64,000 nt of DNA from Chitinimonas viridis (GCF_030409555.1 NZ_JAUFPU010000001.1:1-64000); one strand, 5' to 3'; positions 8,233 to 17,379 are shown, counted from the stretch's first letter. The notes: generated from the sequence alone by a model not told the origin. Made by a program: numbers and translations.

Positions 8233-8946
8233 ATGCGTGCCTGGATAGCTGGCGCTACCTACCTGATGGCCTGCCAGGTCACCGCCGCCAGCTATACCAT
8301 CGCCGTCGAGGATGTCGACTACTTCCCCATCTACAGTACGGCAGACGGACAGTACCGTGGCTACGCCCGCGAGCTACTGGACCTGTTTGCCCGACACAGC
8401 GGCCACCAGTTCACCTACCTGCCACTGCCGATCAAACGCATCACGCCCTACCATGTGCGTGATCGGGTCGATCTGGTGTACCCCGATCATCCGCGCTGGG
8501 GCAAGGCACAGAAGCAGGGCAGGCAGGTCCACTACTCGGCACCCACCCTGACCTTCCAGGACGTGATCCTGGTCCAACCTGCCCGCCTGGGGCTACCCAT
8601 GCGCACGTTGGGCATGGTGCGCGGCTTTACGCCCTGGAAGTACCTGGCCGAAGTCGAAGCCGGCCAGATCAAGGTGGAAGAGGCACCAGGCCCGGCCAAC
8701 CTGCTGCGCATGACCCTGCTGGGCCGCGTCGATGGCGCCAACATGGCCCTGCAGGTAGGGCGCTATCATCTGCTGCACATGGGCATCCAGCAGGCCCTGG
8801 TACCCGATCCCAAGCATATGCCCATTCAGGACAGCCAGTACTATCTCTCCAGCATCCGCCACCCTAAGCTGATTGCCGAGTTCGATCGTTTTATCAAGAC
8901 CGAACACGCCACCATCGAGGCCCTGCAGCATAAGTATGGATTTTGA
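8233..8946 (+). CDS. Periplasmic solute-binding protein, family 3 type
   Basis: The 237-residue product begins with a secretion signal (MRAWIAGATYLMACQVTAAS). The mature part opens with YTIAVEDVDYFPIYS and GYARELLDLFARHSGHQFTY, the first lobe of the SBP_bac_3 fold, and ends with the return helix of that lobe. No transporter permease or ATPase is adjacent, so it may be an orphan sensor-type binding protein. It starts 4 bases after the MoxR stop. The ligand is unknown. A similar orphan lies at 19804-20700. Confidence 0.75.
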   Translation: MRAWIAGATYLMACQVTAASYTIAVEDVDYFPIYSTADGQYRGYARELLDLFARHSGHQFTYLPLPIKRITPYHVRDRVDLVYPDHPRWGKAQKQGRQVHYSAPTLTFQDVILVQPARLGLPMRTLGMVRGFTPWKYLAEVEAGQIKVEEAPGPANLLRMTLLGRVDGANMALQVGRYHLLHMGIQQALVPDPKHMPIQDSQYYLSSIRHPKLIAEFDRFIKTEHATIEALQHKYGF

Positions 8947-9071
8947 GGGCCGGTGATGACTTCAAGTCATCAATGAGCGCCTCAGCCTGCGCCATGGCCC
9001 TTGGCCGGCAGCGCAGGCTCAGCGAGAATACGAACGTTCTCCAATTCGTCCAGGCAACAGGCACGTCGGCC

Positions 9072-10145
9072 ATGACAGGCACCCAGCGTAAAATCATCCA
9101 TATCGATTGCGACTGCTTCTACGCATCGGTGGAAACGCGCGACGACCCCAGCCTACGGGGCAAGCCCGTCGCCGTTGGCGGCAGGGCCGAGACGCGTGGG
9201 GTGATCGCCACCTGCAATTACGAAGCGCGCCGCTTTGGCGTGCGCTCCGCCATGGCGACCAGCCAGGCAATCAAGCGCTGCCCAGGCTTGATCCTGTTGC
9301 CACCCCGATTCGATGCCTACCGCGCAGCCTCACGCCAGATCCATGCCATCTACCGCGATTTCACCGAGCTGATCGAGCCGCTATCGCTGGATGAAGCCTA
9401 TCTTGATGTCACCCACGCCCCGCATTTCCAGAACAGCGCCACCCGCATGGCGCTTGCCATCCGTGATCGCATCCGTGCCGAGGTCGGCATCACCGCCTCC
9501 GCCGGCATTGCTGCCAACAAGTTCATTGCCAAGGTCGCCAGCGACTGGAACAAGCCGGACGGCCAGTTCGTCGTCCGCCCGCACGAGGCCGACGCCTTCG
9601 TCGCCGCACTGCCGGTCGGCAAGCTGTTCGGTGTCGGCAAGGTCACGGCGGCCAAACTCAATGAACTGGGCGCCCAAAGCTGTGCCGATCTGCGCGACTG
9701 GCCACTGGAAAAACTCACCCGCCATTTCGGGCGTTTTGGCCAACGCCTGTATGAACTCTGCCGCGGCCATGATGAGCGCCCCGTCAGCAACGACCAGCCT
9801 CGCAAATCCCTATCGGTCGAAACCACCTACGTCCAGGACTTACGCGACCTTGACGCCTGCCGCACCGAACTACAGGCCCTGATTGCCGATTTCCGCGAGC
9901 GACTGGCCCGGGCCAAGGATGCTCCCTTGCCCTACAAGGCCTTCGTCAAGATACGCTTTGACGACTTCAGTCACACCACTGTCGAATGCATATCCACCCA
10001 CCCCGCCGATGAGGTGTGGCAGGCACTGCTTGCAGAGGGTTGGGCACGGCAACGTAGACCGGTACGGCTATTGGGCGTCGGGGTACGCTTTGAAGAAGAA
10101 AAAGCCCTGCTGCGCCAGTTGGAATTATTCCAGAGCACGCCATGA
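9072..10145 (+). CDS. dinB: DNA polymerase IV (Y-family translesion polymerase)
   Basis: A 357-residue Pol IV that extends mismatched or damaged primers. Motif I (IHIDCDCFYASVE, residues 8-20) gives the first catalytic Asp, and motif LSLDEAYLDVT gives the Asp-Glu pair near residue 104. ATCNYEARRFGVRSAM is the fingers segment, and the helix-hairpin-helix thumb (GVGKVTAAKLNELGA) and little finger follow. The ORF reaches back to 8943, but the ATG at 9072 matches the family start. No LexA box was recognised upstream. It overlaps the glycosylase gene by ATGA, forming a small DNA-repair operon. Confidence 0.95.
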   Translation: MTGTQRKIIHIDCDCFYASVETRDDPSLRGKPVAVGGRAETRGVIATCNYEARRFGVRSAMATSQAIKRCPGLILLPPRFDAYRAASRQIHAIYRDFTELIEPLSLDEAYLDVTHAPHFQNSATRMALAIRDRIRAEVGITASAGIAANKFIAKVASDWNKPDGQFVVRPHEADAFVAALPVGKLFGVGKVTAAKLNELGAQSCADLRDWPLEKLTRHFGRFGQRLYELCRGHDERPVSNDQPRKSLSVETTYVQDLRDLDACRTELQALIADFRERLARAKDAPLPYKAFVKIRFDDFSHTTVECISTHPADEVWQALLAEGWARQRRPVRLLGVGVRFEEEKALLRQLELFQSTP

Positions 10146-10660
10146 GCGAACGCAAACGCTGCCTGCCGCCAATAGTCGATAACCACACCCGCCTGCTGAT
10201 ACTGGGCAGCCTGCCTGGCGAGGCCTCACTCAAGGCCAGCCGCTACTATGCCCATCCGCAGAATCAATTCTGGCGCCTGATGGGCGCCGTGCTGGATGAG
10301 CCACTGGCCGCCATGCCGTATGATCAGCGCCTGGCGACCTTGCTGCAGCACGGTGTGGGCCTATGGGATGTGATAGCCGAGGCCGAGCGCACTGGCAGTC
10401 TGGATGCCGCCATACGCAAGCACGCCCAGAACGACCTGGCCCATCTGCTGACCAGCCTGCCAACCCTGGCCCAGATTGCCTTCAATGGCGGTACTGCTGC
10501 CAGGCTGGGGCAAAAACAGCTGGTCCAGCAAGGCATATCGCTACCCTGCCTGGCCCTGCCCTCCAGCAGTCCGGCCCACACCATGGCCTATGACCTCAAG
10601 CTGGCACAGTGGCGACAACTGGTCGGCTACCTGTCTCAGCCAGCCACCCACCCCTCCTAG
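10142..10660 (+). CDS. DNA-deoxyinosine glycosylase (UDG family 6 type)
   Basis: The 172-residue protein belongs to the uracil-DNA glycosylase superfamily, in the hypoxanthine/deoxyinosine-specific branch. The N-terminal motif LILGSLPGEASLKASRYYAHPQN matches the GSxPG-type water-activating loop of that branch, and SSSPAHTMAYDLKLAQW near the C-terminus is its second loop. It would excise deaminated adenine. The start overlaps the dinB stop (ATGA), indicating coupled expression with the translesion polymerase. Confidence 0.85.
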   Translation: MSERKRCLPPIVDNHTRLLILGSLPGEASLKASRYYAHPQNQFWRLMGAVLDEPLAAMPYDQRLATLLQHGVGLWDVIAEAERTGSLDAAIRKHAQNDLAHLLTSLPTLAQIAFNGGTAARLGQKQLVQQGISLPCLALPSSSPAHTMAYDLKLAQWRQLVGYLSQPATHPS

Positions 10661-10662
10661 CC

Positions 10663-11316
10663 ATGCGCCCCTATCGCCAGCGATCCCGATTACGCCGCAC
10701 CGCCTTGCTCATCCTGCTACTCCTGCTGGCTTGGCCCATCACGCTCGGCGTGATGATCGCGAGCTATGCGCGTGTCAGCGATACACACCCTGCCGACGCC
10801 GCCATCGTGCTGGGCGCCGCCACCTGGGGTATGCAGCCCTCGCCGGTGTTTCGCGAAAGGCTCAACCATGCCATCCACCTCTACCGGACTGGCCAGGTCC
10901 GCCTGATCGTCTTCACTGGCGGCCGTGGCAGCCGGGACGAGCCGCCCGAATCCATTGTTGGCAGCCGGTATGCGCTGGCACAAGGCGTGCCCCTGCACGC
11001 CATGGTCTGCGAGCAGCACTCCACCGTCACGCTGGAGAACCTGCAAGGCGTCAAGCCATGGGTAGCACAGCGCAAGCTCAACCGAGTACTGCTGGTCAGC
11101 GATCCGCTGCATATGCGCCGCGCCATCAGCATGGCACAAGACCTGGGGTTGCCGGCCTCCCCCTCACCGACACCCAGCACACGCTACACCGGTCTATCCA
11201 GCCAGGCGGGTTTCCTGGTGCGTGAAACCTATTACTACGGCGCCTACTTGCTCTACCGCCGGTTCACCCAGGCCGGCGAGCCACCAGCCATCACGGTGGA
11301 CTCCTGCATTGTCTGA
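10663..11316 (+). CDS. YdcF-like membrane protein (DUF218)
   Basis: A 217-residue protein with one N-terminal membrane helix (LRRTALLILLLLLAWPITLGVMIAS) followed by a periplasmic DUF218/YdcF domain. The family motifs are present: AAIVLGAATWG, VFTGGRGS and TLENLQGV, then VLLVSDPLHMRRA. The fold is linked to cell-envelope or vancomycin-resistance-type proteins such as SanA, but the biochemical activity is unsettled. The ATG at 10663 follows the glycosylase stop by 2 bases, so it is probably the third gene of the same transcript. Confidence 0.85.
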   Translation: MRPYRQRSRLRRTALLILLLLLAWPITLGVMIASYARVSDTHPADAAIVLGAATWGMQPSPVFRERLNHAIHLYRTGQVRLIVFTGGRGSRDEPPESIVGSRYALAQGVPLHAMVCEQHSTVTLENLQGVKPWVAQRKLNRVLLVSDPLHMRRAISMAQDLGLPASPSPTPSTRYTGLSSQAGFLVRETYYYGAYLLYRRFTQAGEPPAITVDSCIV

Positions 11317-11343
11317 TAGCGCGACAAGGGCCGCACAGTCGGG

Positions 11344-11511
11344 TTACAGCATGCCCAAGCCCAACTCGGCCCGACGACAGGCGAGCTGCTCTCCCATTAC
11401 AGCCGGCGTGCGCTCATCCGCATCAAGTGGCCGAGTCTCATTCCTCTCAGCCGGCAATGCATCACCGTCCCTCAAACCGTCCCATTTATCGCTCATTCCA
11501 CTTTGCTGCAT
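11344..11511 (-). CDS. Possible small hydrophilic protein (weak call)
   Basis: A 55-residue ORF (MQQSGMSDKWDGLRDGDALP...) is preceded by AAGGAG seven bases before the ATG, which is the main reason for listing it. The product is charged with no membrane segment and no recognised family. It is divergent from the MocR-type gene and shares its palindrome-bearing upstream region. It could equally be spurious. Confidence 0.35.
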   Translation of the reverse strand: MQQSGMSDKWDGLRDGDALPAERNETRPLDADERTPAVMGEQLACRRAELGLGML

Positions 11512-11581
11512 GCTGCGCTCCTTGGCATGATCCAAGGCGCCAGTCTAGGAAGGCAGCTCTGTGCCGGTAAGATGCAGAGAT

Positions 11582-11604
11582 TCTATTCTGAATAGATACA
11601 GAAT
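11582..11604. promoter_or_regulatory. Palindromic operator candidate 1
   Basis: TCTATTC (11582-11588), a single centre base, then GAATAGA (11590-11596) form a perfect palindrome. An overlapping ATTCTG/CAGAAT pair spans 11585-11604. It lies 104 bases upstream of the MocR-type gene. Confidence 0.4.
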
Positions 11605-11664
11605 ACATATATCCAGGCCTGTGCCTACCCAGCTTCCCACTGGCTGTACCGATACCCAGCCGCG

Positions 11665-11677
11665 CATAGAATCTATG
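11665..11677. promoter_or_regulatory. Palindromic operator candidate 2
   Basis: CATAGA-A-TCTATG is a perfect 13-base palindrome 30 bases before the MocR-type start codon. It shares the ATAGA/TCTAT core with the palindrome at 11582, which suggests binding sites for the same regulator, possibly autoregulation. Confidence 0.4.
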
Positions 11678-11707
11678 ATGCGGACAGGCACAACGATGTA
11701 GACCTCG

Positions 11708-13144
11708 ATGACCACACGCTACCAGAACCTGGCTGACGACCTGGCCAACCGCATCCACGCCGGTGTGCTGCAGCCGGGCAGCCGCGTGCCCTCGGTACGG
11801 CAGCTATGCACCCTGCACACAGTCAGCCCCGCCACTGTCACCCATGCCCTGCATCTGCTGGAAGACGCCGGTCTGATAGAAGCCCGCCCGCGCCTAGGGT
11901 TTTTCGTGCGCCAGCACAGCCGCCGCTTTGCCCCACCCAGCCAATGCGCCGAGCCCACGCTGGCTACTGCCATACAGCTCGAAGGGCACCGCAAGCTGGT
12001 GATCGAATTTACCGAAGAGGTCGCCCACCCCTGGCTGGGCATGTCGGCCATTGCAGATGAGCTGTTCCCCCTGGCACAGGTCAAGAAACTGCTGGTGCAG
12101 CAATTACAGCGCGATCCGCAACTTCTCAACCGTGCCAGCTATGGCGGCGAACCCAGCCTGCGCGAGCAGTTGGCCCGGCGCTCGCTGATACTCGGCTGCA
12201 ACTTTCAACCCGACGAGATCATTGTCACCCATGGCGATACCGAGGCCACCGACCTCTGCCTGCGCCTGCTGTCCAGGCCTGGCGACCTCGTTGCCATACA
12301 GACGCCAGGCCCGCTACGGGTGCTGGAGATGCTGGAAGGCCTGGGACTGCACGCGCTCGAGATACCGGCCCACCCCTGCGACGGCCTGTCTGTCGACGCA
12401 CTGGCCCACGCCCTGCAGCACAACAGGCCCGCAGCCTGCATCATCAACGCCAACTTTCCCAGCCCCACCGGCAGCCGCATGCCAGAGAGCGAGAAGGCCA
12501 GGCTGGTCGAGTTGGCCCAGCGCCATGGGATACCGCTGATCGAAGTCGATACCTTTGGTGACCTCAACCACGGCGAACAACGGCCCAGGCCCATCAAAGC
12601 CTACGATCGCCACGATAACGTACTGTACTGCGGTGAGCTCTCCACCCTGGTCAGCCCCGGCTTGGGCATAGGCTATATCGCCGCCGGCCGCCACCGGCTA
12701 ACACTGGCCGCCAGCCAGGTAGTACATGGCGAGCCCGTGCCTGCGCTTATCCAACACACTATGGCAGCCCTGCTCTCCGGTGGGCAGTTCGAGCCCCATA
12801 TGCGGCGCCTGCGCAGCCGGCTGGCCAGCCAGATGCAGGCCTATCGCAAGATGGTTATCGAGCACTTCCCGGTTGGTACGCGCATGGCCTGTGGGGACGG
12901 CGGCTTCATGCTGTGGCTGGAGTTGCCCGATAATCTCGATGCCGCCGAGCTGCAGCGCCGCGTGCTTGCCACCGGCCACACCTTTGCCCCGGGCGCCCTG
13001 TTCAGCCTAGGCAGCAGTTTTGCCAACTGCCTTCGGCTGAACGCCGGCTACCCGCTCAGCAACCAGATCGAGGAAGGCATACGCATCATCGGCCGACTGG
13101 CGCACGCCATGCAGGCAGAGCAGCACAAAGCCGTGCAAGCTTGA
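11708..13144 (+). CDS. MocR-type regulator with a degenerate aminotransferase domain
   Basis: The 478-residue protein joins a GntR winged helix (residues 1-70, VPSVRQLCTLHTVSPATVTHALHLLEDAGLIE) to a fold-type I aminotransferase domain. The PLP ligands normally conserved in MocR proteins are changed. Ser252 stands where the Asn of the NPTG motif belongs (FPSPTG), Phe283 replaces the Tyr after the pyridine-binding Asp281, and Thr313 replaces the Schiff-base lysine (ELSTLVSPG in place of SFSKxLxPG). Gly320 replaces the phosphate-binding Arg. It therefore probably does not bind PLP covalently and may sense another ligand. It lies beside no obvious metabolic target gene. Confidence 0.85.
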   Translation: MTTRYQNLADDLANRIHAGVLQPGSRVPSVRQLCTLHTVSPATVTHALHLLEDAGLIEARPRLGFFVRQHSRRFAPPSQCAEPTLATAIQLEGHRKLVIEFTEEVAHPWLGMSAIADELFPLAQVKKLLVQQLQRDPQLLNRASYGGEPSLREQLARRSLILGCNFQPDEIIVTHGDTEATDLCLRLLSRPGDLVAIQTPGPLRVLEMLEGLGLHALEIPAHPCDGLSVDALAHALQHNRPAACIINANFPSPTGSRMPESEKARLVELAQRHGIPLIEVDTFGDLNHGEQRPRPIKAYDRHDNVLYCGELSTLVSPGLGIGYIAAGRHRLTLAASQVVHGEPVPALIQHTMAALLSGGQFEPHMRRLRSRLASQMQAYRKMVIEHFPVGTRMACGDGGFMLWLELPDNLDAAELQRRVLATGHTFAPGALFSLGSSFANCLRLNAGYPLSNQIEEGIRIIGRLAHAMQAEQHKAVQA

Positions 13145-13216
13145 GTTAGGTCAAAGCGTCAATGGCTGCGGCAGCGCCTAATAGGGGTGTACTCACGACC
13201 CTTGGAGAGCTGCACC

Positions 13217-13378
13217 ATGAGCAATGCCATCAAAGACCTACTGTCGAGCGACGTCGGCATCATGAGCGTGGCGGTGATTACGGCCATCATCGTCATGGGT
13301 AGCTATATCGCCTGGTTTGTCCGCAAACATGTGCGCGAAGAAGAAGCCGCCCAGGCAGCCAAGCAAAGACGGAACTGA
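13217..13378 (+). CDS. DUF3149 small membrane protein
   Basis: A 53-residue protein with one membrane helix (GIMSVAVITAIIVMGSYIAWFV) followed by a basic-acidic tail (RKHVREEEAAQAAKQRRN). It matches the short DUF3149 proteins found in beta-proteobacteria, whose role is unknown. The ATG at 13217 follows GGAGAGC. It converges on ccoS, and proximity to the cbb3 assembly genes may or may not matter. Confidence 0.75.
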   Translation: MSNAIKDLLSSDVGIMSVAVITAIIVMGSYIAWFVRKHVREEEAAQAAKQRRN

Positions 13379-13471
13379 GCGCCCGTCATAAGCTTAAGTC
13401 AGTGATAGGTGCTGACGGTCTGCGCCAGGGCAACCCTGGCGCCAGACATCAGCGCAGCCAAGCCAGCCCAG

Positions 13472-13651
13472 CTAGTCGACGGCATCGCCATCCTTGTCAG
13501 TCGCGGGCGGCTTGTCGTCATCATGCAAGATGCGATGGCCAGGCCCTTCGAGGTCATCGAACTGGCCAGAACGGCTGGCCCACCAGAACAACAGGCCGCC
13601 GCCAGCCGCTACCAAGACCGAGAGCGGAATAAGAAGATAAAGGCTATCCAT
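13472..13651 (-). CDS. ccoS: cbb3-type cytochrome oxidase assembly protein CcoS
   Basis: A 59-residue protein begins MDSLYLLIPLSVLVAAGGGL, the single membrane helix of CcoS, then LFWWASRSGQFDDLEGPGHR, with the conserved F-W-x3-x-G-Q-F-D-D-L pattern after the helix. The acidic tail (LHDDDKPPATDKDGDAVD) is typical. CcoS is needed for haem and copper incorporation into cbb3 oxidase. It starts 3 bases after the ccoI stop (TAGGGCATG), so the two are one operon. The ccoNOPQ structural genes are not in the window. Confidence 0.92.
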   Translation of the reverse strand: MDSLYLLIPLSVLVAAGGGLLFWWASRSGQFDDLEGPGHRILHDDDKPPATDKDGDAVD

Positions 13652-13654
13652 GCC

Positions 13655-16129
13655 CTATTGTCTCCCCGCCTTGCCCTTGGCCGCCAGCCTCAGCGCATTG
13701 CACACCACCAGCAGCGAACTTCCCGCCATGCCCAGGCTAGCCAGCCACGGCGTTACCATGCCTGCCAATGCAAAAGGCAGCGCCACCAGGTTGTAGCCCA
13801 GCGCCCAGGCCAGGTTCTGGCGGATGATGCGGCGGGTCTGCCTGGCCACCTGCAGGCCCTCGCCCAGCGCCGTCAGCTTGCCCACCAGCACCAGGTCGCC
13901 CGCCGCCTGCGCAGCCTCGGCGCCGCCGCCCACCGCCACCGAAACATTGGCGGCGGCCAGCACCGGCGCATCATTGACCCCATCGCCCACCATGATCACC
14001 CGCCGGCCTTGCGCCTGTAGGGCCTGCACATAGGACAGCTTGTCGGCAGGCAGTGCCGCCGCCTTCAACTGCGCTATCCCCAGTGTCTGCGCCACGGCTT
14101 GCGTCGGCCCCAGTGCGTCGCCGCTGAGCACGTGGGTGGTCAGCCCCTCGCACTGCGCCAGCAAGGCCGCAGCCTCCGGCCGTATGGCATCGCCCAAGGC
14201 AAAGCCTGCCAGCCACTGCGTGGCACTTGCCAGCCAGACCACCGTATCTTTGTCGCGCCAGCCCTGCGCCTCCTCAGGCAGTGGCGCGCTGCAAAAGGTC
14301 GCCACAAAGTCGGCACGCCCCAGGCGATAGCGTTGGCCGCCCATGCTGGCTTCCACCCCACCACCAGGGTAATTGGTGTAATCGCTGGCCACCAACCCGG
14401 TGGTATCGATGCCCTCACGCAAGGCATGCGCAATGGGGTGTTCCGAAGCGGCCTCCAGTAGCGCAGCCAAGGCGCGCAAAGCCGTCTCATCGCCCGCGCC
14501 AGTGTCGGCCACCAGCAGTTTCACCGCCTGCAGCGTCGGCCGGCCATGGGTCAGGGTGCCAGTCTTGTCGAATACCACATCGGTCGCGCTGGCCAACGTC
14601 TCCAGCGCATGCCCGCGCGTAACCAGCAAACCTGCCTGCGCCAAACGCCCGGTGGCCGCCGTCAATGCCGCCGGCGTGGCCAGCGAAAGCGCACATGGGC
14701 AAGAGATCACCAGCACGGCCACCGTGATGGGCAGCGCATGCAGGGGGTCATGCACATGCCACCAGAACCAACCAGCCGCCGCCACCAGCAGCAGCACAGC
14801 CACAAACCAGCCCGCCACCCGGTCGGCCAGCAAGGCCAGCTGCGGCTTCTCGGCCAATGCGCGGTCCAGCAGCCGGACTATCCCTGCCAGCTGCGTCTCC
14901 TGGCCTATGCGCGCCACCCGCACCACCAGCGGCGTACCACCATTCACCGCACCGCCTATGACCGCTGCGCCCGGTTGCTTGGGCACTGCCCTGGCCTCGC
15001 CGGTCAGCAAGGCTTCGTCCGCCTCGCCCTCGCCCTCCAGTACCTGTGCATCAGCCGGGTAGCGCTCGCCGGGCTTCACCAGCAATACATCGCCTACCGC
15101 CAACCGGGCCACCGGCACTGCTTCCACATCGCGCCCTGCGGGCCAGCCGGCCAACCTATGGGCAAAGGCCGGCAATAGCTTGATCAACGACTCCGCCGCC
15201 TCCCCCGCCTTGCGCCGGGCCATGCCCTCCAGAAAGCGGCCGCCCAGCAGCAGGAAGACAAACATCGACACCGAATCGAAATAGACCTCTCCCTGCCGCG
15301 TGACCGTGGCCCAGCAACTGGCGATAAACGCCGCCCAGACACCCAGCACCACCGGCGCATCCATACCCAGCCGGCCCCGCTTCAGATCGCGCCAGGCGCC
15401 CTGGTGAAACGTCTGGCAGGCATACAGCACCACCGGCAGTGTCAGTAGCAGGCTGGCCCATTGCATCAGGTTCAGCCAGGTCGGACCTATTTCACCTGGC
15501 TCCGCCAGATAGACCGGCACGGCGTACATCATCACCTGCATCATCGACAGCCCGGCTATCCACAGCCTGGCTATCGCCCCCTTGCGCTCCTTCTGCCGCA
15601 GTGCCTCCTGCCGGCCAGGGTCATAGGGATGGGCGCGGTAACCGATATCGGCCACCGCCAGCAATATTTGCGACAGCTGCACCCGGCTGTTATCCCAGCA
15701 GACACGGGCACGATGGGTGGTGTAGTTGACATTGGCTTCCAGCACACCCGGCAGGCTCAGCAGATGGCGCTCATTCAGCCAGATGCAAGCAGAACAGGTA
15801 ATGCCCTCCAGTATCAGCGCCGCCTCGCGCCTGTCGCCCGGTTCCAGCTTCACAAAGCTGGCCTGCAGCTCAGGGCTATCGTATAGCCGTAGCTGCGCCA
15901 GCAGTTCTTCGGGTAGGGGCGCTGCCCTGTCGGCTGGCTTCTCACGCTGCTCGTAATAGCTGGCCAGGCCGCTTTGCAATATGGTCTGCGCCACCGCCTG
16001 GCAACCTGTGCAGCAGGTCGCGCGCTTGGACTGCCCATAGGTCACGGGGTAGCGTGGCGGCAACCGGTCGGCCTCGGCCACGGTTTCGCCACAGTGAAAA
16101 CAGAATTCAGGCTGGTTATCTTGCTGCAT
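13655..16129 (-). CDS. ccoI: Copper-transporting P-type ATPase CcoI
   Basis: An 824-residue P1B-type ATPase that supplies copper for cbb3 oxidase. The N-terminus has paired cysteines (CFHCGE, CCTGCQA) like other CcoI proteins, followed by a heavy-metal-associated domain with CSACIW. The membrane copper site is SCPCALSL in the sixth helix, the phosphorylated Asp lies in DKTGTLTHG, and the hinge is GDGVNDAPVL. The ORF extends to 16207, but the ATG at 16129 (MQQDNQPEFCFHCGE) is the family start. It is coupled to ccoS and divergent from the HD-GYP-like gene. Confidence 0.93.
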   Translation of the reverse strand: MQQDNQPEFCFHCGETVAEADRLPPRYPVTYGQSKRATCCTGCQAVAQTILQSGLASYYEQREKPADRAAPLPEELLAQLRLYDSPELQASFVKLEPGDRREAALILEGITCSACIWLNERHLLSLPGVLEANVNYTTHRARVCWDNSRVQLSQILLAVADIGYRAHPYDPGRQEALRQKERKGAIARLWIAGLSMMQVMMYAVPVYLAEPGEIGPTWLNLMQWASLLLTLPVVLYACQTFHQGAWRDLKRGRLGMDAPVVLGVWAAFIASCWATVTRQGEVYFDSVSMFVFLLLGGRFLEGMARRKAGEAAESLIKLLPAFAHRLAGWPAGRDVEAVPVARLAVGDVLLVKPGERYPADAQVLEGEGEADEALLTGEARAVPKQPGAAVIGGAVNGGTPLVVRVARIGQETQLAGIVRLLDRALAEKPQLALLADRVAGWFVAVLLLVAAAGWFWWHVHDPLHALPITVAVLVISCPCALSLATPAALTAATGRLAQAGLLVTRGHALETLASATDVVFDKTGTLTHGRPTLQAVKLLVADTGAGDETALRALAALLEAASEHPIAHALREGIDTTGLVASDYTNYPGGGVEASMGGQRYRLGRADFVATFCSAPLPEEAQGWRDKDTVVWLASATQWLAGFALGDAIRPEAAALLAQCEGLTTHVLSGDALGPTQAVAQTLGIAQLKAAALPADKLSYVQALQAQGRRVIMVGDGVNDAPVLAAANVSVAVGGGAEAAQAAGDLVLVGKLTALGEGLQVARQTRRIIRQNLAWALGYNLVALPFALAGMVTPWLASLGMAGSSLLVVCNALRLAAKGKAGRQ

Positions 16130-16209
16130 AGGTCGATATTCTACCGGCAGGCAGCCACTCGCCCGGCCTATGATTGGTTGAGGCAGCTCAAATAAAACAG
16201 GGATCATCG

Positions 16210-17379
16210 ATGGAATTCGAGCGGGTAACCTCCAACGACCTCGTCGCTGGCGACCGAACGCTATGGAATATGTATGAGGAATCAGGCAAGTTGCTGATCC
16301 CCAAGGGCAAGATCATCAGCAACGAAAGCCTGCTGAACCGCCTGATCGCCATGGGCCTGTTCGCCGACCGCGAAGAGCTGCTCAAGAGCCGCGAGGAGTG
16401 GCGCGCCGCCAAGATGCGCCAGGTACAGCAGTCGAACAAGCCGCCCTCCACCGTGGGTACGCTCATGGCAGCCCGCCGCAAGCTCGACGCCATGGTGGCA
16501 CAGCTGGATCGCAGCATTCAGGGCAAATGGCTAAGCGACAAAGTAGGCGAGCTGGCCGACGAGATAGTCGCCGCCTGCGACGCCGACGGTGATGTTGCCA
16601 TCGCCATGATCCTGCTCCGGCAGGAGGGCAAGTACGCCATACGCCATATGGTCAATGTCGCCATCGTCACTGCCCTGGTCTGCCGCTCGCTGGAGAAACC
16701 CGCCCCCGCCACGCGCTCCATCGTGGCCGGCGCCTTGACCATGAACATAGGCATGATCGAATTCCAGGATCAGCTCAAGGAACAAACCACCCCGCTCAGC
16801 CCAGCACAGCGTGGCCGGCTGGAACGCCACCCGATGATGGGGGCCGACATGCTGCGAGAGGGCGGCGTCAGCGACACGATCTGGCTCGCCGTGGTGGAGC
16901 AGCATCACGAATCCATCGACGGCAGCGGCTACCCCGGCGGCCTGTGGGAGGACCAAGTCAGCGAAGGCGCCCGTATCGTGGCCCTGGCCGACCTGTTTTG
17001 CGCCCGGGTCACCCCCCGCTCCTATCGCCCTGCAGTGGCCTCTAACGTCGCCCTCAAAGGCATTTTGCTGGAGCGCGGCAAGTCACTGGATCAGACCATC
17101 GCCTCCCACTTCATCAAAACTCTGGGCATCTTCCCCCCTGGCATGCTGGTGCGCCTGGCCAACGGCGAGATCGGCGTCGTGACCCGCGCCGGCGGCAAGG
17201 TCAATACGCCGCAGGTAAAAAGCATACTGAGCGCCGACGGCCATAAGCTGGGGCTGGCCGTCGCCCGCGATACCGGGGTAGACCAGTTTGCCATCAAGGA
17301 AACGGTCGACCCCAAGCAGTTATCGGCCTATGTGAATATGGAAGCCATCTGGGGCAGTGCGGCGGCCTATCGCGGTTGA
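16210..17379 (+). CDS. HD-GYP-like protein with altered metal site
   Basis: The 389-residue protein has an N-terminal DUF3391-like/cyclic-di-GMP phosphodiesterase-associated part and an HD-GYP-type core. HHESIDGSGYPGGL keeps the HHExxDGxGYP signature near residue 237. The HD motif itself is missing: where family members have LHDIGK, this protein reads LTMNIGM, so His and Asp become Met178 and Asn179 and the Lys becomes Met182. It is therefore unlikely to be an active cyclic-di-GMP hydrolase and may be a binding or scaffolding version. The start at 16210 is the family start and is divergent from ccoI. Confidence 0.82.
   Translation: MEFERVTSNDLVAGDRTLWNMYEESGKLLIPKGKIISNESLLNRLIAMGLFADREELLKSREEWRAAKMRQVQQSNKPPSTVGTLMAARRKLDAMVAQLDRSIQGKWLSDKVGELADEIVAACDADGDVAIAMILLRQEGKYAIRHMVNVAIVTALVCRSLEKPAPATRSIVAGALTMNIGMIEFQDQLKEQTTPLSPAQRGRLERHPMMGADMLREGGVSDTIWLAVVEQHHESIDGSGYPGGLWEDQVSEGARIVALADLFCARVTPRSYRPAVASNVALKGILLERGKSLDQTIASHFIKTLGIFPPGMLVRLANGEIGVVTRAGGKVNTPQVKSILSADGHKLGLAVARDTGVDQFAIKETVDPKQLSAYVNMEAIWGSAAAYRG

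Larger units (their letters stand above)
11317..11707. other. Intergenic region with palindromes upstream of the MocR gene
   Basis: This 391-base gap contains a possible small minus-strand ORF (11344-11511, listed separately) and two short perfect palindromes at 11582-11596 and 11665-11677 (listed separately). Nothing else stands out. Confidence 0.5.
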
